In this document: piece by piece, positions 1-5,997 of the stretch
Layout: each line of letters starts with the position of its first letter
Numbering within the stretch: position 1 is the first letter of the stretch
Source: Sphingomonadales bacterium
Lineage (GTDB): Bacteria; Pseudomonadota; Alphaproteobacteria; Sphingomonadales; Sphingomonadaceae
Length of the DNA: 14,417 nucleotides
Direction: 5' to 3'
Assembly: GCA_013298745.1 (NCBI GenBank)
Contig: JAAFIT010000017.1
Location: 1 to 14,417, forward strand
The notes under the pieces: generated by a model
What the model saw: only the letters and a program-made list of their open reading frames with translations
The model's database searches: none
Told to the model about the DNA's origin: nothing
Position numbers and translations under genes: made by a program

Positions 1-669
1 CGCACCGTACAGTTCCTCACCATCGCTGATTGCCTGTGCCGTGAAAACCTGATCGTCGAGGAATGGCTGGTCCGTGACAACAGCCATATCGCGCTGCAAC
101 TGGGTTTGCGGCCATCGGACATTGCACGTACGCAAGCCGCCTTCGACACGCCGGACAGTGCGGCCGCGCGATGGTGGGCGAGCGAGTTCATACGGGTCCG
201 CGACGCCGAAGTGACGCCGTTTCCTGATGCTGCGCCACCTGTGGATCCGCATGGCTTTGTCGCATGGTTCTTCGATGGCATGGTCAACCATCGGCGCCTC
301 GGTCTGGCCCGCGAGGTCTATGCTGCCAACGCAGCATTGCATGCGCCTGCCGGCCGCCGATTGTTCGGCCATGGCGAAATCATCGGTTGGTGGGCAGCGC
401 TGTTGGGCAGCTTCGGCGGCGCCCGCGCAGTCATCGACCATATTGCTGTCCAACCTGCCAGCGACAACCCTGCCGACGGTGATGACATCGCGATCCGCTG
501 GACGCTGGCGGGCGAGCACGATGGTCCTTCCCTGTATGGCGCAGCCTCGGGCCGCGACGTCGTAATCCTGGGGGTCACACACTGGCGGCGGGTCGGGGGT
601 CGCATCGTTCGCGAATATACGGTCTTTGATGAAATTGCCGTCTGGCGGCAGACGTTGGCGGTGACATGA
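1..669 (+). CDS. Double-domain SnoaL/NTF2-like protein, 5' end outside window
   Basis: The frame is open from the first base and closes with TGA, giving 222 visible residues; the start lies upstream. The first ~40 visible residues include EEWLVRDNSHIALQLGL, which resembles the last strand and C-terminal tail of a SnoaL-like polyketide-cyclase domain. A linker then leads to a second domain (about residues 80-218) with the cone-forming helix/sheet pattern and a closing ...REYTVFDEIAVWRQ strand. Proteins of this fold can be cyclases, isomerases, hydratases or non-catalytic binding proteins, so no reaction can be assigned. The stop overlaps the start of the next gene by 4 bases (ATGA), which points to translational coupling and a shared operon. 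The family call is from recognition of the fold pattern; the two-domain reading is inference. Confidence 0.75.
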   Translation, partial: RTVQFLTIADCLCRENLIVEEWLVRDNSHIALQLGLRPSDIARTQAAFDTPDSAAARWWASEFIRVRDAEVTPFPDAAPPVDPHGFVAWFFDGMVNHRRLGLAREVYAANAALHAPAGRRLFGHGEIIGWWAALLGSFGGARAVIDHIAVQPASDNPADGDDIAIRWTLAGEHDGPSLYGAASGRDVVILGVTHWRRVGGRIVREYTVFDEIAVWRQTLAVT

Positions 670-1430
670 GCCTCGCCGACGCGCTCGATACGCTGTTTTG
701 CAATGGCGATGCCGCACCCGTGGCGACGTTGCTTTTGCACCGTGTCCAGATGGAGGACGGTCTGGGGCTGCACATCGGTCGCGATGCCGTTATCGCCGAG
801 TTTTTGCGTGTCGCGGCGATGTTCGAGGGGAGGGCTGCCACGCTCGAGGCGAGCATCGACCCCGAGTTCGTCACGCTTGGCTGGACGGGTCAGTTGCGAG
901 AATTCCCGTCCGGCAACAGACTTGCCATCCCGGTATCCGCCACCTTCCGTCGGCATTTGTGGATCGAAGCCGAAGCCGGCCGGGCGGTCAGGATCACAGC
1001 TATTACCGACTGGGCTGGTTTGGCGGGCGCTGCTGGCGTCGCGCAAGCGCCGCTAGCCGAAGACATCGGCGCAAATCATCCAACACACCGGCCGTTGGGC
1101 GAACTCGTCAGCGGTCGCGGCCAACTTGCGACGCGTCCTGGTGATCATGTCGCAAATCTCAATGCGCGGTCGCTTGCCGGGTTCACGCCCGACCGGCGGG
1201 ACTGGTGGCTGCGACTGTTCGCACGCGTTCCCGATGCGCATCTGACCCTAGATCGAAGCTTTGACGATGGATTTCGAACTGCGATCCTTTGGCGGCTGCA
1301 AGGCCATGTTGCAGGCCGCCGCGTCAGCCTGCCTGGGACGAGCGTTCTTGATGACCGCGGTGAATCGATCGATCTGTTTGACGAACTGGCGCTGGCAGCA
1401 ACCGCGTACAGGCCATTTTTCGCGCATTGA
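666..1430 (+). CDS. Second double-domain SnoaL/NTF2-like protein
   Basis: A 254-residue protein whose ATG overlaps the previous stop (ATGA). A single NTF2-like domain is about 120-150 residues, so this length fits two. Domain 1 is about residues 1-125, ending in ...RAVRITAITDWAGL. Domain 2 is about 135-250, ending in ...ESIDLFDELALAATAYRP, which parallels the VFDEIAVWRQ end of the upstream protein. No signal peptide or membrane segment is visible, so it is probably cytosolic. Divergence between the two proteins is large; they may be an ancient duplication that now forms a hetero-oligomer. Function is unknown: a role as cyclase, isomerase or lyase in a breakdown pathway would be guesswork. It converges on the - strand aldolase operon. 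Confidence 0.7.
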   Translation: MSLADALDTLFCNGDAAPVATLLLHRVQMEDGLGLHIGRDAVIAEFLRVAAMFEGRAATLEASIDPEFVTLGWTGQLREFPSGNRLAIPVSATFRRHLWIEAEAGRAVRITAITDWAGLAGAAGVAQAPLAEDIGANHPTHRPLGELVSGRGQLATRPGDHVANLNARSLAGFTPDRRDWWLRLFARVPDAHLTLDRSFDDGFRTAILWRLQGHVAGRRVSLPGTSVLDDRGESIDLFDELALAATAYRPFFAH

Positions 1431-1524
1431 GGGGGCAGCATGCTGCGATGACGCCGGCGGGCAGGGCGGATACGACTGTCAGCCCCGCTAACCCGGCAAG
1501 TGCCGTGCGGCGGGAAGCGATCAC
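1324..1524 (-). pseudogene. Stump of a Tat-signal-peptide gene, 3' part lost
   Basis: A GTG codon at 1524-1522 overlaps the aldolase stop by 4 bases (GTGA), the same coupling seen between the two upstream genes of this operon. The first ~32 residues read as a signal peptide: a short n-region with twin arginines (SRRTALAGL, close to the Tat SRRxFLK motif), then a hydrophobic stretch to about residue 28. VIAAC follows and could be a lipobox or an AxA cleavage site. From about position 1430 the frame runs antisense through the end of the SnoaL gene and stops at 1324 after 66 codons with nothing recognisable. The signal-peptide part fills the gap between the convergent genes almost exactly. I read it as the beginning of a fourth operon gene, a secreted enzyme or lipoprotein, truncated by a rearrangement. 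A chance open frame is the alternative. Confidence 0.5.
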
Positions 1525-2270
1525 GCGCGGATCGCGGCATCGAGCCGGGCGGCGCCAGACAGGATGAAGTCGTGGTCGGAGCCGAGGATAAACAGGCTCG
1601 CACCCTTTTCGCGCCAGAGTGCCACGTCATCGGCGCGGCCCAGGAACATGCCGACAGTGCGGCCCGCGGCCTTTCCGGCCGCACAAATGCGCGCCACCGC
1701 ATCGACGACGACGGCATCGTCGGGGCTGGCGGCACCATAGGCGATGGTCAGATCAGCCCGGCCGATGAACAGCGCATCGATGCCTGGCACGGCAGCGATT
1801 TCGGTGATGGCATCGACGGCTTCGACATCCTCGATCTGGGCGATGATCGTCACGCCTTTTGCCGCCTCGCGGTGTTTTGTCATCCCGAGCGTCGTGTAGC
1901 CGGCCGCGCGGCTGCTGCCGGCAAACCCGCGTCCGCCGCGAACATAATGACAGGCGGCAACGGCGGCTTCCGCTTCGGCAGCGCCGAGAATATGTGGCAG
2001 GATGACGCCGGTGGCGCCGCAATCCAGCACCGACAGGATGTGTTCATCCCCGGCAGTCTGCGGCCGCACGAGAACCGGCTTGCCGGCCGCACGCGCCGCC
2101 AAGATGCACTGATCGATGTCGCCGCGATCGAAGGGGGCATGTTCGGCATCAAGGACAATGCAGTCGAGCGCCGTCAGCGCCAGGACTTCGACGATGATCG
2201 CGCTCGGCGTCTTTACCCAGGTGCCCGACAAGAGTTCGCCGGCACGCAAACGGGCGCGAAAATCGTTCAC
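1521..2270 (-). CDS. HpcH/HpaI-family aldolase (class II, metal-dependent)
   Basis: A 249-residue TIM-barrel protein, the usual length for the family. Members cleave or form 4-hydroxy-2-oxo acids, releasing pyruvate (or a related oxo acid) and an aldehyde; 2-dehydro-3-deoxygalactarate aldolase and 4-hydroxy-2-oxoheptanedioate aldolase are examples. Visible signatures are LDAEHAPFD with the likely catalytic His44, Arg69 in VRPQ, metal ligands Glu147 (QIED) and Asp173 (GRADL), and RGGRGFAGSSRA. The frame is open further upstream, but the GTG at 2270-2268 overlaps the stop of the MetE-like gene (GTGA) and puts the protein start at the family's usual place. No separate ribosome site is seen, so translation is probably coupled. 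The substrate cannot be read from sequence. Confidence 0.88.
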   Translation of the reverse strand: MNDFRARLRAGELLSGTWVKTPSAIIVEVLALTALDCIVLDAEHAPFDRGDIDQCILAARAAGKPVLVRPQTAGDEHILSVLDCGATGVILPHILGAAEAEAAVAACHYVRGGRGFAGSSRAAGYTTLGMTKHREAAKGVTIIAQIEDVEAVDAITEIAAVPGIDALFIGRADLTIAYGAASPDDAVVVDAVARICAAGKAAGRTVGMFLGRADDVALWREKGASLFILGSDHDFILSGAARLDAAIRA

Positions 2271-3415
2271 GCCGCAGCGCGCCACAACCGGTCGCTGGCG
2301 ATCGCGGCACCCTCGGCCAGCGTTTTGAGCTTGGCCCAGACGATGTCCGGATCGACGGCGCCAAAACCGGCAAAGGTCGAAAAACCGCAATCGGTGCCGG
2401 CCTGCACCCGATCACGCCCGATGATCCCGGCGAAGCGCTCGATACGTTCGGCAACCACGCGCGGATGCTCGACGAAGTTGGTGGTTGAATCGATGACGCC
2501 GGGGATGAGGATCTTGTTTTCGGGGATGATCGCCAGCATTTCTGCGAAATAGTTCCAGTCATGCTGGTGGCGCGGGTTCGATGTTTCGAACAATAGCCCG
2601 GCGGGCTTGGCGCGCATCAGCGTCGGCAGGATGACGCCCATTTCGACATCATGGGTGTGCGGGCCTTCATAATTGCCCCAGCAGACATGCATGCGAACGC
2701 GGTCGGCCGGCACGTTGCGCAGCGCATGGTTGAGCACGTCGACATGCATGCCGATCAGCGTGAGATAGTCGGCGTCGCTGCGGCCCTTGTACATCATGTG
2801 ACGCCCGAGGCCGAGATCGGGGCTGTCAAGTTGCAGGATCAATCCAGCGCCAACGATCGCTTCATATTCCGGTCGCATCGCTTCGGCCAGCGCCTCAAGA
2901 TAGGCATCCTGCGTCGGGTAATGATCATTGGGCTGGAACAGCGCGATAACCCCGGGAGAGGCGGCATTCATGAACCCGCCAACTGGCTGATGCTTGCCCA
3001 TGGCGGCGGCCATGTGCGCGAGGTCGGCCTCCAGCGGCGCGAGGGTCTTCGGCGCAATCGGCCCCACGCAGCGTGGCCGGCGATAGCTTGGTGTGCCGCC
3101 GCTTTTGGCCTGGCGTTCGAGAAACCCTGGAAAATCCTCCAGATCCGCCGGCGGGGTGCGCGGGCTGTCACCATCGAAACCGGTGATGCGGTCCTTGATA
3201 TAGGTCGCATAACTGATCTTCGACATCTCGCCGTCGGATACTAGATCGATGCCCGCCGCTACCTGAAGCGCCACGGTCTCATCGACCGCCGCGCCGATGA
3301 CGCTGTCGAAAGTCGCCGCATCGATCGCATCCCCCCGTTCGGCGGCAAAAACCAGGTCGGTCACGGCCTTTGATCGGGGCAGTGAGCCGACATGGGTGGT
3401 GAGAATTCTGTTCAT
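2267..3415 (-). CDS. MetE-like zinc methyltransferase, catalytic half only (COG0620 type)
   Basis: A 382-residue protein matching the C-terminal catalytic barrel of cobalamin-independent methionine synthase; full MetE is about twice as long. The start MNRILTTHVGSLPR is typical of this short family. The four zinc ligands expected from MetE appear conserved: His243 and Cys245 (HVCWGNYEG), Glu277 (LFETSN) and Cys343 (TDCGFSTF). Asp199 lies in LDSPDLG, in the place of the MetE DEPA motif. It therefore probably activates a thiol or similar nucleophile on zinc for alkyl transfer. Lacking the N-terminal half and sitting between a LacI regulator and an aldolase, it is more likely a catabolic alkyltransferase than the housekeeping methionine synthase. 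AAGGAAA (3426-3420) precedes the ATG and touches the lacI stop, 11 bases away. Confidence 0.87.
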   Translation of the reverse strand: MNRILTTHVGSLPRSKAVTDLVFAAERGDAIDAATFDSVIGAAVDETVALQVAAGIDLVSDGEMSKISYATYIKDRITGFDGDSPRTPPADLEDFPGFLERQAKSGGTPSYRRPRCVGPIAPKTLAPLEADLAHMAAAMGKHQPVGGFMNAASPGVIALFQPNDHYPTQDAYLEALAEAMRPEYEAIVGAGLILQLDSPDLGLGRHMMYKGRSDADYLTLIGMHVDVLNHALRNVPADRVRMHVCWGNYEGPHTHDVEMGVILPTLMRAKPAGLLFETSNPRHQHDWNYFAEMLAIIPENKILIPGVIDSTTNFVEHPRVVAERIERFAGIIGRDRVQAGTDCGFSTFAGFGAVDPDIVWAKLKTLAEGAAIASDRLWRAAA

Positions 3416-3426
3416 GTCGTTTCCTT

Positions 3427-4449
3427 TCAGGCCAGACGCGCTGTGGCGCCGGGGATCAGATCGCCGGAAAACAGCCGCCGCTCGGGGCCAAGGTCGGGGT
3501 CGTCGATACGTTCGAACAACATGGTGATAGCCGCAGCCGTCATGCGCTGCACCGGCTGCCGAACCGTTGTAAGTCGGTAACTGCGCCACTGGGCTGGTGC
3601 GACGCCGTCAAAGCCGACCACTGACAGCTGCTCAGGAATATCGAGACCGAAATCATGCCGCGCGGCGTCCATCGCCCCCAGCGCCATCACGTCATTGGCG
3701 GCAATGATCGCGTCGAGCGGCCCGGCATTGAGCAACCGGTGGGCGGCGCGATAGCCGCTGTCGTACGAGAAATCGCCGCGTTCCATCGGAATATCGTCGA
3801 ACCCGGCGCGTCCCAGCCGCTCGATGGCGCCGTTGACCCTGGCTTCCCCCACTGCCGAATCGGCCGGTCCGCCGATGACGGCAAACCTGCAGCACCCCGC
3901 GGCGACCATGCCGTCGACGAGCATTGTCTCGCCGGCGGCAAATTCGCAGGACACTGAGGCCGCCGGCACCTCATGGCTTTCGCGATTGTACAGCACCAGC
4001 GCGGTGCCACGGTCGTGAAATGCCGCCAATTGCTCAGGCGAAAGCCGTGCTGCGACGATGGCGCCATCGACCTGATACCGCCAGACCTGGTCCAGCACAT
4101 CGTCGATCTCGCTCTCGGCTTTCAAGGCGAACAGCAGGACGCGAACCCCGCGTTCCGACAATCGCTGGGTCAATTCGGCGAGCACTTCGGGATAATAGAG
4201 GTTGGTGAGGTTCGAGATGATCACGGCGACCATGTTCGATCGCCGGGTAATCAGCCCCTGGGCAATGGCATTGGGGCGGTAACCCAGTTCATTGGCCGCA
4301 GCGATGATCCGCGCCCGCGTCGCCGGTGCCACCGAAGCGCCAGGCCGGAAGCAGCGCGACACCGCCGATTGCGACACGCCGGCCCTGCGGGCGACATCAT
4401 AGGATGTGCCTCGGCGGCTGCGCAAAGCGCTGTTTTCGTCACCCGCCAT
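3427..4449 (-). CDS. LacI-family transcriptional regulator
   Basis: A 340-residue protein. It has an N-terminal helix-turn-helix (about residues 16-36, TSYDVARRAGVSQSAVSRCF), a hinge (ELGYRPNAIAQGL) and a periplasmic-binding-protein-like effector domain. That domain ends in the family pattern IIAANDVMALGAM...VVGFDG...LTTVRQP. The ATG at 4449 is preceded by GGGTGGAG; an in-frame TTG at 4464 would add five residues but fits less well. It is the first gene of the - strand operon with the MetE-like methyltransferase and the aldolase, and diverges from the MFS gene, so it very likely controls both directions from the shared 82-base region, including its own synthesis. The ligand is probably the pathway's substrate, often a sugar or sugar-acid-like compound in this family, though that is inference. 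Confidence 0.93.
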   Translation of the reverse strand: MAGDENSALRSRRGTSYDVARRAGVSQSAVSRCFRPGASVAPATRARIIAAANELGYRPNAIAQGLITRRSNMVAVIISNLTNLYYPEVLAELTQRLSERGVRVLLFALKAESEIDDVLDQVWRYQVDGAIVAARLSPEQLAAFHDRGTALVLYNRESHEVPAASVSCEFAAGETMLVDGMVAAGCCRFAVIGGPADSAVGEARVNGAIERLGRAGFDDIPMERGDFSYDSGYRAAHRLLNAGPLDAIIAANDVMALGAMDAARHDFGLDIPEQLSVVGFDGVAPAQWRSYRLTTVRQPVQRMTAAAITMLFERIDDPDLGPERRLFSGDLIPGATARLA

Positions 4450-4473
4450 GCCGCTCCACCCCAAGACCGCTTG

Positions 4474-4495
4474 AATGCGAAGTCAATATCGCATT
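4474..4495. promoter_or_regulatory. Candidate operator in the lacI/MFS divergent control region
   Basis: A perfect inverted repeat, AATGCGA - 8 bases - TCGCATT, lies in the middle of the 82 bases between the divergent lacI and MFS starts. Within it, CAAT-ATCGC-ATTG forms a second shorter dyad. Toward the MFS gene, TTGAAT (4471-4476) and TTGTAT (4494-4499) are 17 bases apart, a weak -35/-10 pair that the repeat would overlap. Toward lacI, TACAAT on the - strand (4500-4495) is a good -10 without a clear -35. The place suits a LacI-type repressor acting on both genes, but the geometry is not the classic LacI dyad with a central CG. Assignment to this regulator is inference. Confidence 0.4.
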
Positions 4496-4531
4496 GTATG
4501 TCGCGGGTACGCAATACGGGGATCGCGGTTC

Positions 4532-5785
4532 ATGGCGAGTTTGTCGGCGATCGCACCGGATGCCACCGGCATGGTCCGCGCCGAAGACCTGTCAAAAGCC
4601 CGCCGCATCGGTGCGCTTGCCTTCGTGCTTACGGCTTATTTCTGCTACGCCTGGGCTTTCAACACCGTCGATATCCTGCGGCCCTATATCCGCGATTCCG
4701 TTGGGCTAACGCTGCCGGAATCAGGCTGGCTTTACACGATGCAGTCCGTGGGCGTTTTGATCGGCGCCGTGGTGTTGGGCCAGTTCGCGGACCGTGTCGG
4801 CCGCCGCAACGCCCTCATGCTGGTGATGGTCGGTTTTGGCAGTGCGCTGCTCGCCGGCATCGTCGTCAACAGCTTCGCGCAACTTGTGGTACAACGCATC
4901 ACTATGGGCTTTTTCATGGGGGCGATGTTCCCCATCGCCGTCGGGATCTACTCCGGCCTGTTCCCCAGTAGTGCGCGCGGCTTGGTGGCCGGATTTGTCA
5001 TGGGCACCTACAATATCGCCGTCGCAGCGCTGAGCTTCACCACTGGCATCGTCATTGCCGCCGGCCATGATTGGCGAAGCTTGATGTATATCGGCATCGT
5101 GCCGATCGTAGGTGCCGTGTTTGCGCTCTGGGCGGTCCCCGATGATCGACGCATGCTGGCCTGGGGCTCGATTGCCGGCACGCAACAGATAGCTGGGAAG
5201 TTTCCGATCAAGGAACTGTTTGCCCCAGGGGTCCGCCGCCAGACCCTGGCACTGGTTGCGATGACCGGACTGAACTTCTTTGCCTATCAAGCATTTACTG
5301 GCTGGGCGACGACCTATCTGAAGGATATTCGCCAAATCGATGCGGCTTTGATCGGCACAGTGCTTGGCGTGCAGTTTCTTGCCTCGGCGCTCGGCGGTTT
5401 TGCCTGGGGCGCGATTTCGGATCGCATTGGTCGCCGCCGCGCTGCCTTCGGCTTTGTTGGCGCCGCACTGATCATCCCTCTGTATCTGTTTGTCCCCTTG
5501 TCCGACCCGGCGTTCGTCGGGCTTGGCTTTGCCTATGGCTTCATGTTGTCGGCAAGCGCGGTCTGGGGCCCGTGGCTGTCGGAACTCTATCCGCCGCACC
5601 TGCGATCCACCGCGGCGTCGATCTTCAACTGGGGCAGGATCATTTCGATGACCGCGCCGATTATCACTGCAGCGATGGTGCCGGTCGTTGGCATGGCGAC
5701 GGTGATGCTGAGCGGCTGCCTTGCCTTTCTCTGCGCTGCCATCATCTGGTTGCGCCTGCCGGAGACGGTCAAGCCCCGCGGCTAA
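4532..5785 (+). CDS. MFS transporter (12 TM)
   Basis: A 417-residue inner-membrane carrier of the major facilitator superfamily, with about twelve hydrophobic segments. The MFS signature loop appears twice: GQFADRVGRRNALM (residues 83-96) between TM2 and TM3, and GAISDRIGRRR (293-303) in the second half. The overall pattern resembles proton symporters for aromatic or sugar acids. The frame is open from 4475; the ATG at 4532 is preferred because it leaves a short polar N-terminus before TM1 (about residue 27). The ATG at 4571 is a possible alternative; neither has a strong ribosome site. It diverges from lacI and probably imports the substrate or an intermediate of the enzymes in that operon. 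The substrate is unknown. Confidence 0.92.
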   Translation: MASLSAIAPDATGMVRAEDLSKARRIGALAFVLTAYFCYAWAFNTVDILRPYIRDSVGLTLPESGWLYTMQSVGVLIGAVVLGQFADRVGRRNALMLVMVGFGSALLAGIVVNSFAQLVVQRITMGFFMGAMFPIAVGIYSGLFPSSARGLVAGFVMGTYNIAVAALSFTTGIVIAAGHDWRSLMYIGIVPIVGAVFALWAVPDDRRMLAWGSIAGTQQIAGKFPIKELFAPGVRRQTLALVAMTGLNFFAYQAFTGWATTYLKDIRQIDAALIGTVLGVQFLASALGGFAWGAISDRIGRRRAAFGFVGAALIIPLYLFVPLSDPAFVGLGFAYGFMLSASAVWGPWLSELYPPHLRSTAASIFNWGRIISMTAPIITAAMVPVVGMATVMLSGCLAFLCAAIIWLRLPETVKPRG

Positions 5786-5840
5786 AGCCATCGATTTCGA
5801 GCGATTGAATGACTTCGAATGCCATTATCGGCATCAAGTC

Positions 5841-5856
5841 TGACGTTGAAACGTCA
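5841..5856. repeat. 16-base dyad between the MFS and TonB-receptor genes
   Basis: TGACGTT-GA-AACGTCA is a perfect inverted repeat 56 bases after the MFS stop and about 140 before the receptor start. A small hairpin (ATGCC-6-GGCAT, 5819-5834) lies just before it. It is followed by TCTTTG, not a full T-tract, so it is a poor intrinsic terminator. The compact palindrome could equally be an operator for the receptor promoter. No convincing -35/-10 pair was found in 5786-5997. Confidence 0.35.
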
Positions 5857-5997
5857 TCTTTGCGAGCCAACTGTGTCTTGTCAGTCACATTTCGGACGGT
5901 CAAAGGGCAATTATGGCGGAATCGTCGGTTGCATTCGAAGGCAATTTTTGTCTCTATGGCCGCAAGTGGTGGGTGGCCGCTGCAAAGGGGAATCGTG

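Noticed and set aside
1500..2552. A 350-codon + strand open frame
   Set aside because: It is antisense to the aldolase and MetE-like genes, both with conserved active-site motifs; long antisense frames are expected in GC-rich coding DNA.
4721..5791. A 356-codon - strand open frame
   Set aside because: It lies antisense to the MFS transporter and is a polar His/Arg/Asp-rich sequence with no domain pattern.
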